NCBI GenBank assembly: GCA_009840355.1
Contig: VXNZ01000054.1
Span: 1-59,054 of the forward strand
Reading direction: 5' to 3'
DNA: 59,054 bases
Source of the DNA: Chloroflexota bacterium
Lineage (GTDB): Bacteria; Chloroflexota; Dehalococcoidia; Lucifugimonadales; JADFKI01
The notes under the pieces were generated by a model that was not told the origin of the DNA, did no database searches, and was given only the letters and a program-made list of their open reading frames with translations. Each line of letters opens with the position of its first letter. Within the stretch, counting starts at the first letter, position 1. A program made the position numbers and the translations under genes. Positions 36,186-44,640 of the stretch are shown piece by piece.

Positions 36186-37487
36186 TTACCTGTCGGCGGG
36201 GATGTGATCGAGCCCGACTTCATAGATGACGGCGCCGCTCTCTTCGTTCGAGAAGCGGGTATTCCTGTAACCGCCTGTGAAAGGGGAGAAGCCGTAATCA
36301 GTTACGGTAGCCTCCTTCCCGTCTCCCTTCGGAGGATGCAGCGTCACCTTCCAGTATGGAATGTCATTTGGAGCTATAGGTGGACCGTAAATCTCGACCG
36401 TGTTATAGCACCTGGGGCCGAGCAGCGCCCTTCCGTTGATATAGGGAAACCGCATCGAGCCGATCCAGTTCTCCTGGTTGACGGCGAGATCCGTTATCCA
36501 CAGTCCATACCATCGTCCCACTGAGTCATCAGGACCATCCTGTCCGATGCGAAGCAGGTACTTGCCTGCGCCCCAGTCGTAGTTCCGCCTGACGCCAATG
36601 AAGTTGCCCTCGTGCCCTGAGGACTCCATAAATCCGCCATCGGGAATTCTGGCGTTGGTCAAGTTCCTCTCTTTCCACCGAGAGAAAATCAATCCTTTGC
36701 CAGTATTGCGGCTTGAGACATTGGCGTTGTTGTTATGCACATCGGTCTGCAGCCCGAAATAGTATCCGATGCCATCGACATCTCCACTGCAGACCATCAG
36801 GTATATGCCGTTGCCTGTACCGGCTAACTCAATGTCGTTATGTATCTCGATTTCGACTGTAATTTCGTTGAGCGCGCTCTGCTGGTTTCGCAGCGGGTTC
36901 TGGTAGTCCCAGTCCCACCAGGCATAGACCATGTGCTCAGGTGGTGTTCCCATTGTAGTGAGTTCTCTTTCTTCTGATGTCGGAGTTGCCGTTGCCGTCC
37001 GTGTAGCAGTGGCAGTCGCTGTAAGCTTAGGGGATGGAGTAGTTGTGGGCGTAACCATCGGCGTTACAGTTGCCGTGGGCGTCAGTGTGAAAGTTGGAGC
37101 CACAATCGTAATCGTAGGAGTGGGCGTGAGGGTGCTGGTAGGCGCCGATGTTGTCGTAGGCGTGTGGGTAGGTGTTGATGTGTTGGTTGTTGCGGACACA
37201 GGCGTCGGAGTCGCCAAAGTATCTGCAGGCCTTGCAGTGTTAGTAGCGGTTGGTATCGGAGACATGGCTGGCGCTAACAAAGGTTCAGGTATCTGTGTCG
37301 CGGTCACAGATGGCGTCGCACTGGGCAACGTCAATGTCCTCCGCTCGGTTGGCTCATCCGCTTGCACCGGAGAGGGAGGTGGCGCACTCATTCTCTGCGA
37401 CGGCGGAGACATTAATCCGGTGAACACTTCGTTCCTCGCAAATATAATCACCGCGGCCACGACGATCACACCAACCAGCACGACCAA
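36186..37487 (-). CDS. membrane-anchored Thr/Pro-rich protein with C-terminal beta domain
   Basis: The N terminus is a transmembrane helix (VVLVGVIVVAAVIIFA) followed by a long Thr/Pro/Ala-rich linker (about 25-170) and a folded domain (about 185-400) rich in Trp, Tyr and Gly, resembling a carbohydrate- or ligand-binding beta sandwich. The listed start is a TTG. The same frame stays open upstream through a basic segment (THRRRPKGGNHWRAVRRRQR), a natural cytoplasmic N terminus. That extension lacks a start codon in frame, but an ATG in the neighbouring frame at about 37582 precedes it, so one base may be missing. The protein would expose its domain outside the cell. Confidence 0.65.
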   Translation of the reverse strand: MVVLVGVIVVAAVIIFARNEVFTGLMSPPSQRMSAPPPSPVQADEPTERRTLTLPSATPSVTATQIPEPLLAPAMSPIPTATNTARPADTLATPTPVSATTNTSTPTHTPTTTSAPTSTLTPTPTITIVAPTFTLTPTATVTPMVTPTTTPSPKLTATATATRTATATPTSEERELTTMGTPPEHMVYAWWDWDYQNPLRNQQSALNEITVEIEIHNDIELAGTGNGIYLMVCSGDVDGIGYYFGLQTDVHNNNANVSSRNTGKGLIFSRWKERNLTNARIPDGGFMESSGHEGNFIGVRRNYDWGAGKYLLRIGQDGPDDSVGRWYGLWITDLAVNQENWIGSMRFPYINGRALLGPRCYNTVEIYGPPIAPNDIPYWKVTLHPPKGDGKEATVTDYGFSPFTGGYRNTRFSNEESGAVIYEVGLDHIPADR

Positions 37488-37599
37488 CGCCCCAATTCGC
37501 CAGTGACGCTGGCGGCGGCGAACAGCGCGCCAGTGATTGCCGCCTTTAGGACGGCGGCGGTGGGTGTGAAATGACCAGTCATGAAAGTGGTTTTACGGC

Positions 37600-37860
37600 A
37601 CTGTCTAACTCACGGGATGCCCAAGGCGCACACTCGCGAATGGATTGGAGTATTCCCAACCGCTCCAAAGTTGCGTCATTAATTGGAACTAGATGATGGC
37701 ACTTCTATTTCTTTTCACACGCAGCCAGGGTACCGCTATACGCGTTGACGAGAGGAGTGTTCTAATCTACTGACTGTCACGGAAGCGTCAGCCTATAGGC
37801 TGCGCCTATGTGTGCGCCGCTGCACGGCAAGTTATCTCTAAATTGTAGGCTCACAACATA
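37600..37860. other. no gene recognised
   Basis: The gap between the Thr/Pro-rich gene and the recombinase relic contains a small hairpin near 37790 (GCCTATAGGC). No gene was seen. Confidence 0.4.
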
Positions 37861-38820
37861 TTAGACGAGCCACTTGAGGGCCACAAGCGCCTTCTCGCTC
37901 CTGGTATACCTCGCCGGCATCGACGGCGACTTCCAGCGGCCGTGAGTCTGCACCGCCTGAAGCGGAGCTCCCCGTCGCGTCATCCTGATCGCCAGGCCCA
38001 CACGACCGGAGTGTCCAGAGTACCCCTCTCCCAGGCCCGCAACCCTTGCCATGCTGTCCACTCGCCGGCTTATCTGCGACTTCGACAGCCCGAAGGCGAG
38101 ATCATCATCGGTCCACGTCTCAGTGTCCCCTCGCAGCTGCTTCAACGAAGTCAGGGTGTCAGGAGTGACCACCACATAGGCCCCTTCCCCTGCCTGATCT
38201 GTTTTCGATCGCTCGATGTACACCAGCCCTGCGCCATCCTCGGCATCAAGCACGTCGCGCCACCTGAGAGCTGCGGCCTCAGATATCCGAAGGCTCGCGT
38301 CAGACATCACGGACGCCAGAGCGATGTCCAGCCGGCCGCGCCTAAGCGCGGTCTCCTCCGACTCAAGCGAGCCTCCCCTGGATATCCTCGGATTGAGCGC
38401 CGTCGCCCGGATCGCGGCGAGCGCATCGGCATCAAGTGGTCTTGCCTGCTTCTGGCTGACACCCAACTGCCGTGACAGTCCCCGAAACGTCTCGGTGACG
38501 CCGGCAGTCTGGGGTGACTCCAGTCCAACGCGGCTGTGAGCATTGACGATAGCGGCGACCGCAAGCCGGATCGTGGACATGCTCTTTTCATCGTCTGCAA
38601 GCTCCACGGCATATGCGGCCAGTACCTCCGGCTGAGCCGGAAGTGCGGAGTAGTCTTCCTGCTCGCATCAGCGCCTGAATTTACCGAACTGGCTGGCGTA
38701 CTTTATGCGAGTGTTTTCAGACTAGGCGCTCTCGAGAGCGTCCGCCACTCGCCAGCGCTGGTCGTCCGTCAGAATCGCCGGAGCGTTCTCGGGCTGTGGT
38801 TGCTGTGCCTGGAGGGTCAT
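37861..38820 (-). pseudogene. tyrosine recombinase with two in-frame stops
   Basis: The full frame runs from an ATG at 38820 and encodes a paralogue of the recombinase at 3832-4821. TAG (38722-38724) and TGA (38668-38670) interrupt the N-terminal core-binding domain, after ALESA and after KFRR, where a tryptophan would fit. The downstream 248 residues retain every catalytic residue: Arg in LRISEAAAL, Lys in ERSKTD, His-x-x-Arg in GHSGRVG, Trp in HGRWKSP and Tyr in ARYTR. A 10-bp inverted repeat with a 6-bp centre lies 18 bp upstream of the start, the same design as at the first copy. Confidence 0.85.
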
Positions 38821-38837
38821 TGTCGCTACTTCCTAGT

Positions 38838-38863
38838 TGCGGTATAAGTGTAATTATACCGCA
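38838..38863. repeat. perfect 10-bp inverted repeat with 6-bp centre, candidate crossover site
   Basis: TGCGGTATAA (38838-38847), GTGTAA, then TTATACCGCA (38854-38863). It sits 18 bp upstream of the recombinase start codon. The arms differ from those at 4822-4857, but the 6-bp spacing and the placement are the same. Confidence 0.72.
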
Positions 38864-39035
38864 TTTAAAAAGGGCCGAAAAACGCCCAGAAAAAGCGGTG
38901 CGAGAACAGTGGTTTCACGGATTATACGGTGCCGCGCTACACGAGTATCTTCGCCTGAGAAATCATCGTGCCGGCAAGGATAGTCGACGCGCGCAGATGT
39001 GACTTCCCTGTCCATTCTCAGCTATGGAGATTCGT
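38864..39035. other. short intergenic gap
   Basis: No gene or clear signal was seen between the palindrome and the stop codon of the possible nuclease gene. Confidence 0.4.
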
Positions 39036-39689
39036 TCATAAGGGTAGGTAGAAAAATCCCAGCCCCCTAAATCGCAATGCTGTCCAATCCCGACCATCGA
39101 TCCACTCTCTCATCTGAGGCGCAGTTACACCTATTCCTTGAATATCTGACAGACTTCCGGTCCTCGGCTGGAAATATTCTCCTGCATTCATCGCGTTGCA
39201 TTTCGATTCCCAATTCGGGCCTGACGCACGTACTCCTGAAGGGGAGAGCTTCCTCACCTCAATGGTGGTCGAATCCTTTGCCAAGTATTTTGACGGTATG
39301 CATTCCACAGGAACCAGCCAGGTGTCTTGCAGAAGGTCTGGTGTATTTTTGTATATCTTGCACCACTTACTATACAGCGGGAAGACGTAATGGACTGCGC
39401 CGGGGTGTCCAAGCCGCTCCATCGCCTTATGCTGCCTTCTGTTTATGGTGAATTTGTAGAGTGTGTCTACCCTCAACGTCGCCCATGGAGACTTAAACTG
39501 GAGCATCAAGGCAACACCCTTGGGAGCATTCCTGATCTTGGCGTCCAGCCCTTCTTGTCGTTCTTCTCGTTGAGTCAGGCCATGCCAGGAGGCTTTACGA
39601 AACGGAGGGTGACTCCTAATATGCTGGATCATTTCCGCGCAGACGTTTAACTCCAGTGTCTTTTCCGAAACTTCTTTTCTCTTGGTCAT
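39036..39689 (-). CDS. unassigned protein, possible PD-(D/E)XK-like nuclease
   Basis: This 217-residue protein is one I cannot name. Residues about 1-75 contain KTLELNVCAEMI, LTQREERQEGLDAKI and, 12 residues on, VALMLQFKSPW. An acidic residue followed by Q-x-K on a beta strand is compatible with the catalytic core of PD-(D/E)XK nucleases, but this is weak evidence. The rest is Trp- and Tyr-rich with no signature. I chose the ATG at 39689 (MTKRKEVS) because AAGGATCAGG lies just upstream. It lies between the recombinase palindrome and an AbiE pair on the same strand, a typical place for defence cargo. Confidence 0.55.
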   Translation of the reverse strand: MTKRKEVSEKTLELNVCAEMIQHIRSHPPFRKASWHGLTQREERQEGLDAKIRNAPKGVALMLQFKSPWATLRVDTLYKFTINRRQHKAMERLGHPGAVHYVFPLYSKWCKIYKNTPDLLQDTWLVPVECIPSKYLAKDSTTIEVRKLSPSGVRASGPNWESKCNAMNAGEYFQPRTGSLSDIQGIGVTAPQMREWIDGRDWTALRFRGLGFFYLPL

Positions 39690-40103
39690 GTCCTGATCCT
39701 TATCTGCGACGACCCAGTCCGTTAACTCTGGCTGCCGCTGCTCGGGAAGACACCGACGCCAGCAACCCTCCATTCCGGCAGCTGTCGCCGCGACTGGATT
39801 CCAGATGTCCCGCGCAGCCGCCCCCGTTTCAGCGATGTTTTAGCGGATGCGACGCACTCCAATTTCGTTCCTGTTGTCGTGTCATAAGAGAACAGGACCT
39901 TCGATGCTGAAGCTACGTTGTTGTGCTGACGCCTTGATTTTGCATCGTTGTTCGCCGGCAGGTCGAAGACAATTTCTGGTTTGTGACACCCAACGCGGAT
40001 ACTCTCGTCCTTCCGGCCGCCTTTGCTGGCGATGGACACATGTCGCACGGACCGGGCCATTCACAAGCTGACTCTTCGCGCTGAAATCACTTTGATACGT
40101 CAT
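39690..40103. other. no gene recognised
   Basis: The 414-bp gap between the AbiE toxin gene and the possible nuclease gene has a minus-strand frame (39722-40060) without ribosome site or family resemblance. I left it uncalled. Confidence 0.4.
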
Positions 40104-40925
40104 CTATCGTGAGCGCTCGCTCATCAGGTCTTCGCTGAAGGCGACACAAGACTCGGCGATGAAGTCGGGATCTTCAATGCCGAATACGTGCTGCACGACC
40201 AGATCGGTCCCCAGACCAGACCGGGACACGAACAGTTCCTCGAACTTGGCGAGCGCCTCGGCAGTCACTTCGCGAGACACCTCCGCCGACTCCAGGACTC
40301 GGAACTCGTCAGCCAGAGTTGTCGTTCCGACGGAACGCAGCAGTCTGTAGATGTCGAATGCGTCCTTGTGAAGTCGTGACCGGCGGGATGGATCGTCAAT
40401 CCGCTCGGCTATCTTATGGACCTTCGCGACAAGCAGAGCACCCGGACCCGCCACTTTCAAGGTACAGTGCCTTTTGCTTCCCGGAACCATTGACCTGATC
40501 GATGTTGCTTTATGACTGACCAGAGCGCCCTCGAGACCGTGAGTCTTGCGCGCGGCCCTGTTGCCGTGGACGCCGAGACGCGCGCCTCTGCTTCCAGGAC
40601 CGCCCACCGCTTCCGGCACCAGCAGGTCGATGTGTGATCCGTCTTCTCTGGTGTATATACCTGGCTGCGTCGTCGGCTTGAATCCGGCTTCGCCCATGGC
40701 TTCGATAAGAATTGGAAAGTCGCCTAACAGGTCAGGGTCTATCGCAATATCGGCGTCCAGCGTGAATGGTGATACGGCGAAGTCACTGTCGTAAGCTCCG
40801 GTATGAACGTAAACGGCCTGCGCGCCTACCAGGATGACCGCTTCACGGTGAGGTCCCAGAGCTTCCACGGCGTCCAGTAGACCCTCGCGGGCGACTATGT
40901 ACGGCTGGATATCCAAAGTTTCCAT
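40104..40925 (-). CDS. AbiEii-like nucleotidyltransferase toxin
   Basis: This 273-residue protein belongs to the nucleotidyltransferase superfamily of type IV toxin-antitoxin systems. The active-site region is ILVGAQAVYVHTGAYDSDFA followed by TLDADIAID (residues about 30-63), giving the D-x-D pair, with HIDLLVPE and the helical KVHKIAERIDDPSRRSR segment later. AbiEii-type toxins transfer nucleotides to target RNAs such as tRNA and cause growth arrest during phage infection. Its start overlaps the end of the upstream AbiEi-like gene by 31 bp, the classical operon order. Confidence 0.8.
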   Translation of the reverse strand: METLDIQPYIVAREGLLDAVEALGPHREAVILVGAQAVYVHTGAYDSDFAVSPFTLDADIAIDPDLLGDFPILIEAMGEAGFKPTTQPGIYTREDGSHIDLLVPEAVGGPGSRGARLGVHGNRAARKTHGLEGALVSHKATSIRSMVPGSKRHCTLKVAGPGALLVAKVHKIAERIDDPSRRSRLHKDAFDIYRLLRSVGTTTLADEFRVLESAEVSREVTAEALAKFEELFVSRSGLGTDLVVQHVFGIEDPDFIAESCVAFSEDLMSERSR

Positions 40926-42031
40926 GCCTCCTCGTTAATCCGCATCCACTCGAGTAGCCCATCCGCCTCCACAGGAGACCTGCCAGTCCCCGTCATCAGG
41001 TCTACCAGGACCTGCGTGACGCGAGCGTATGTAATGCCATCCTCGTGCTGAGTGCGTTCGAACACCACCGGATCAAAAGGACGTACTATCAGAACATTCC
41101 CTCCCGTGTCTGCCGGCCGAAGCCCCAGCGCCAGGGCGTCGGCCTCGGGGTCTTCCGTGTACAGCGTCAGCAGCCTCGGCACAGCCACGGGCGCCAGCCT
41201 GTAGGCGGCGAATGAACCGGTGACGGCGTACCGGAAGTCTGTGAAGCGGAGCCGCTCAAGTAGTGCTCTTGTGCCGCGCGGCTCAAGCCAAGTCGTCGGG
41301 GTGTTGGACCTGGTAAATTCGTAGTCCATTGCCCACCTGCGTGACAAGGTCTCCCAGTCCACGGAGACAATGCGTCCCCTCGGACCTTCTCTGATAATGA
41401 TCGCGTCCCTCTCCAACAGATCGGCCACTCTCGACACTGTGCTGGGGGAATTCTGCGTTTCGGCGGCAATCTCGCGGGTTCCGAAAGGCGCGCGGTAGTC
41501 CAGGAAGGCTCTGACGATGCGGCCAGCCCGCCCCCCTCTCAGTGAGCGAAGGGAGCGCTTCTCACGGAATGGATTTCTGTCCGCTCCATGTGTCTCGATG
41601 AAGATGGCAGGGTTTTCGGAGACAAATCGGACATTTCCGGTCGAGTCGGCGTAGCTGATACCATTTGCATCAAGCCGTTCCCTTGCCAGGGGGCTCAGGA
41701 AGGAGGAGATGAGCAACGGAATGGGGTCAGTATCGTAGTATCTTCTTCGATCGTTCAGCGAATCCGCCAGCTGCAGCAGTTGGCCGGAGATGAAGTTGAT
41801 ATAATTGGGTTGGCTCGGATTGACCTTTACTTCTACGACGACAAGTGAGGATGCGCCCCGTGGATCCTGAATTTCCCATGTCGCGTCAGACCTGGGAGAA
41901 TCGAAACCGTCGAAGCGTGTGCAGTCGTGCAGGGTCCACCGCGGTGGCAGGCGGCCACTTAGGTCATCAAAAATGGTTCGGGCGAGTGTCGTTGCAGTAG
42001 AGAGTGTGTTGCGCATTATGTGCAACAGCAT
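40895..42031 (-). CDS. AbiEi-like antitoxin with nuclease-like N-terminal domain
   Basis: This 378-residue protein is encoded directly before the nucleotidyltransferase. Residues about 55-150 (SSLVVVEVKVNPSQPNYINF, SGQLLQLADSL, GISYADSTGNVRF) resemble a PD-(D/E)XK-like domain in which E-x-K lies on a strand. A winged helix-turn-helix follows (about 165-205, FGTREIAAETQNSPSTVSRV), and the C-terminal half matches the AbiEi-type fold (YAVTGSFAAYRLAPVAVPRL). Antitoxins of this family repress their promoter and phosphorylate or otherwise neutralise the toxin. The start could also be the ATG five codons in (42016). Confidence 0.68.
   Translation of the reverse strand: MLLHIMRNTLSTATTLARTIFDDLSGRLPPRWTLHDCTRFDGFDSPRSDATWEIQDPRGASSLVVVEVKVNPSQPNYINFISGQLLQLADSLNDRRRYYDTDPIPLLISSFLSPLARERLDANGISYADSTGNVRFVSENPAIFIETHGADRNPFREKRSLRSLRGGRAGRIVRAFLDYRAPFGTREIAAETQNSPSTVSRVADLLERDAIIIREGPRGRIVSVDWETLSRRWAMDYEFTRSNTPTTWLEPRGTRALLERLRFTDFRYAVTGSFAAYRLAPVAVPRLLTLYTEDPEADALALGLRPADTGGNVLIVRPFDPVVFERTQHEDGITYARVTQVLVDLMTGTGRSPVEADGLLEWMRINEEAWKLWISSRT
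42007..42027. promoter_or_regulatory. inverted repeat over the AbiE start region
   Basis: TGTTGC (42007-42012) and GCAACA (42022-42027) are separated by nine bases across the start codon of the AbiEi-like gene, with another TGCAACA at 42039. AbiEi proteins bind inverted repeats near their promoter, so this may be the operator. Confidence 0.45.
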
Positions 42032-42531
42032 AAACCATGCAACACTGTCCAGTCAAATTGCCGCCGCTAACGGAATAAATCTGACCAAGCGCCTCACGCA
42101 GAGCCTATAACGCAACAGGCCCTTCAGCAAGGACTATCTGCTCAAAATCTTATTGTCTTGCCTGTCGTGAGGCCGGTTTGAACGCCCATCTTCCGACTTT
42201 CGATGCAGCAGCGTACATCGCCTTGCTGACCTTGATTGCGTCGAAGACCAACACTTCCTGGAGCGAAATGACCTTTGCTCTGATTCGCTAAACTCCGGCG
42301 GCGCACCAGCAAATATACGGCCAGTGATCTGCGAATCTGCGCGGGAACACCAACGAAGGCACGCGTCGCGTCCTCAGCCCGGTCTATGAAAGCCATCACC
42401 CTAGGTACCACAGCAAGGAAGTAGATACTTGGATTAGATCCGAAGGCCACCAGTGTCACCGATGACGACTAGAGTCATCTACTGACGTCCATCTCTGCAA
42501 CTGTTGCGAACCCTCTCCAGGCGAACCAGTG
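42032..42531. other. no gene confidently recognised
   Basis: This 500-bp stretch contains a minus-strand frame (42142-42459) with protein-like wording (FIDRAEDATRAFVGVP) but no ribosome site and no family I recognise. It may be a gene fragment. Confidence 0.4.
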
Positions 42532-42822
42532 TCATGCATCGTCTTCGTTGATCACCCTGACGAAGGCGTCATCCAGCTGTGCCTGGCGGGAATGAAACTC
42601 CCTTAATCTGGACGTGACTTCTTCGTAAAGAGAGTCCGCATCGAAAGGTTCGTCAGACAGCATGGCCGGAAGCATCACTTCGTGCATCAACTTGTCCACA
42701 GTACGACGCAGATACAAGGTATTGACATGGCCCGCCAGGTACTGTGCCGCCTTCTCAACATCGAAATCGACTAGTCCCCGTATGACCTCGTCCTTTGAGT
42801 ATTGGGTCTTGTGGTCGCTCAT
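42532..42822 (-). CDS. small acidic protein of unknown function
   Basis: This 96-residue helical protein has no family I recognise. The sequence alternates charged and hydrophobic residues over its length (DEVIRGLVDFDVEKAAQYL, YLRRTVDKLMHEVMLPAML) and ends acidic (INEDDA). AGGAGTAAAG directly precedes the ATG, a strong ribosome site, which supports real expression. It lies upstream of the AbiE pair on the same strand and downstream of a primase relic. Confidence 0.6.
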   Translation of the reverse strand: MSDHKTQYSKDEVIRGLVDFDVEKAAQYLAGHVNTLYLRRTVDKLMHEVMLPAMLSDEPFDADSLYEEVTSRLREFHSRQAQLDDAFVRVINEDDA

Positions 42823-42952
42823 CTTTACTCCTGTAAGAACTTCGCGCGAGGAATGGCTTAACCTATCCCGATACGCGCTTATGCTAGGCTTTTGCCAGCG
42901 GATCGGCGAACGAAGGTGTGCCTAACTTCGCAAGTGTGAGAGCCGCCCACAC

Positions 42953-43985
42953 TCAGTGGCCTGCCGGCGTACATCTACTCTCGTCCGCTCTGGACACCAG
43001 CAGCCTGCGCGCCGATTTAGCGGACAGCAGCTCTCCGGACTCCAGGTCGACGACACCGTTTGCGACCCCCCTGTAACGAGGGTCCGCGTCGATCTCGCTC
43101 TCATCACAGACAAGCAGATGCTTCGGCAATTTATTCAGCTGCCGCTTCTCCTGAAACGCGAGACGCATCGCAGCCGGCACACCGGCTATGGACTAACCCT
43201 GTTCCACCGCTCTCAGTGCCCTGACCGCCGAGAAGAATGTCCCGTCGTCGTCGTACGGCGGCTGATCGCCGCAATTGACCATCCTTCTCAGGTAATGCTT
43301 GCCCACGCTTGAGATCAGGCGGCGAAGGTCCCCTGCGTCACGGCTCCACGTGCCGTTCCGTCGCAGCACCAGGAACTCGACGCCTTCATTGCCGGTGACC
43401 GCCAGCAGCTTCTCGGCCTGGTTCTCCAAAACAATATGGGCGAGGCCCGATTCGTTGAAGGTTGGGTCTGCGCTGAAGTCGGCGAGATACGTCCCGGAGT
43501 CGAAGTTCATTACATGAGCCAGACGCCGCAACTCGGAGGAGAGCTTGATAGGCTGCTGTGCGCCCTTCTCCCTGATCGGCCCACCCGTGGCCCTGAGGAA
43601 GTGAGCGAAGCCTCTGCTGGTCGCAATGCGCCTTCTGGCGTCGTCTGTAGATATGTCGGCTATGTCCGCCCTGTCGGGCATGCCCGCGAGGTCCACGACC
43701 CGCACCGAGCGGGCGACGCCGTCCATCCTGTTGCCGATGGCGCGCATCGCCCTTATGCCGTCGTGGTCATTGTCCGGAAACAGCACCACATCCACACCGT
43801 CGATCTCGTCAAAGTTGATGGTTCCGGCGGAACCGCTACCTCCGCTCCAGCAAGCGCAGGCGAATCCGGCACTCATCGCCGCGGCTACCGCCTTCTCACC
43901 CTCGCAGACGACCAAGGGCTCGCCACGGCTGGGCCTGCCGGCAGGCAGCAGCAGGTATGAGTCCCTTGCGGACGAAACACCCTTG
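42953..43985 (-). pseudogene. TOPRIM primase/helicase fragment, broken
   Basis: The reading frame encodes the middle of a phage- or plasmid-type primase-helicase. The TOPRIM part has VVCEGEKAVAAA and VLFPDNDHDGIRAM, and after an in-frame TAG (43193-43195) the same frame continues with CDESEIDADPRYRGVANGVV, typical of the D5/P4-type helicase N-terminal region. Both the N-terminal primase domain and the C-terminal helicase core are missing. It has no start signal; homology simply begins near 43985. This is a second, unrelated replication relic besides the replicon at 8.6-12.5 kb. Confidence 0.78.
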
Positions 43986-44012
43986 ATCGTATTAGTGACG
44001 GAGGATAAGAAT

Positions 44013-44201
44013 ATGGCCTATACGAAATGGGAAGAGCAGGATGACGGACGCTGGAAGAAAATCCTACATTTGCCCCCCGAGGAGACTCATATTGAACTGA
44101 TGCGGATGATACACGTCCAGGATCAGGAAAATGGGAAGCTTTGCGAATGCTGCCGGAGAAACCCGAGAGAAGATCATGGCGATGGTTTTGTGGACATATA
44201 A
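44013..44201 (+). CDS. small Cys-containing protein of unknown function
   Basis: This 62-residue protein has an unusually good ribosome site: GGAGG ends eight bases before the ATG. It starts MAYTKWEEQDDGRWKKIL and contains a compact CECCRR cluster and an acidic His-rich C terminus (EDHGDGF), which could bind a metal. No family is recognised. It lies between two relics, divergent from the primase fragment and upstream of the Uma2 remnant. Confidence 0.5.
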   Translation: MAYTKWEEQDDGRWKKILHLPPEETHIELMRMIHVQDQENGKLCECCRRNPREDHGDGFVDI

Positions 44202-44257
44202 TGCACGGAATGCATAGATAGTAACCTAGTCAAAGCAGAGTGACTTAGCCATCATTC

Positions 44258-44638
44258 ATGCACAGCCCAGATTCGTTCTTGGGAAGAAAGCGGGAGTTGT
44301 ACGCTGAGATTGGCGTGGGAGAATACTGGAGCTTCGACGCGACCGGCGGCGAGTTCTACAGGGAGCCCTAGTGGGTGAGCGTCTGGTGGACGGGAAGTAT
44401 CGCTGGCTGAAGATGCGGTGTAAGACCGATGGGCGTGTGTGGTCGCACAGCGAGGCTCTGAAGCTGGAGCTATGGTGGACGGACGGGGACCTTCGCTTCT
44501 GGGACCCCGCTGTAGAGAGTTGGCTTCTGAGGCGCGAGGAAGAGCGAGCCGGTCGTATGGCTGCTGAGGTCCGCGCCGGAGCTGCTGAGGCTTGCGTGTG
44601 TCAACGCCGACGCAACTTTGTGCATTTTCGTGTCGATG
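44258..44638 (+). pseudogene. Uma2 family endonuclease, truncated and frameshifted
   Basis: The frame from 44258 reads FLGRKRELYAEIGVGEYWSF and, after a shift near 44370, LVGERLVDGKYRWLKMRCK and LKLELWWTDGDLRFWDPAVE. These are the C-terminal half of a Uma2 (DUF820) PD-(D/E)XK-like protein. The N-terminal half is absent, and the 3-prime end runs into the left end of the ISNCY element. The gene was probably interrupted by that insertion. Confidence 0.75.
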
Positions 44639-44640
44639 TG

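Noticed and set aside
36931-37506. Val/Gly-rich plus-strand frame of 191 codons
   Set aside because: It is the antisense of the Thr/Pro-rich linker of the minus-strand gene; repetitive composition produces the open frame.
42007-42045. Further copy of the TGCAACA recombination core
   Set aside because: The arms are short, the spacing differs and the site overlaps an AbiEi start; an operator is the simpler reading.
42142-42459. Minus-strand frame with FIDRAEDATRAFVGVP
   Set aside because: Looks partly protein-like, but there is no start signal, no family and no conserved neighbours to support it.
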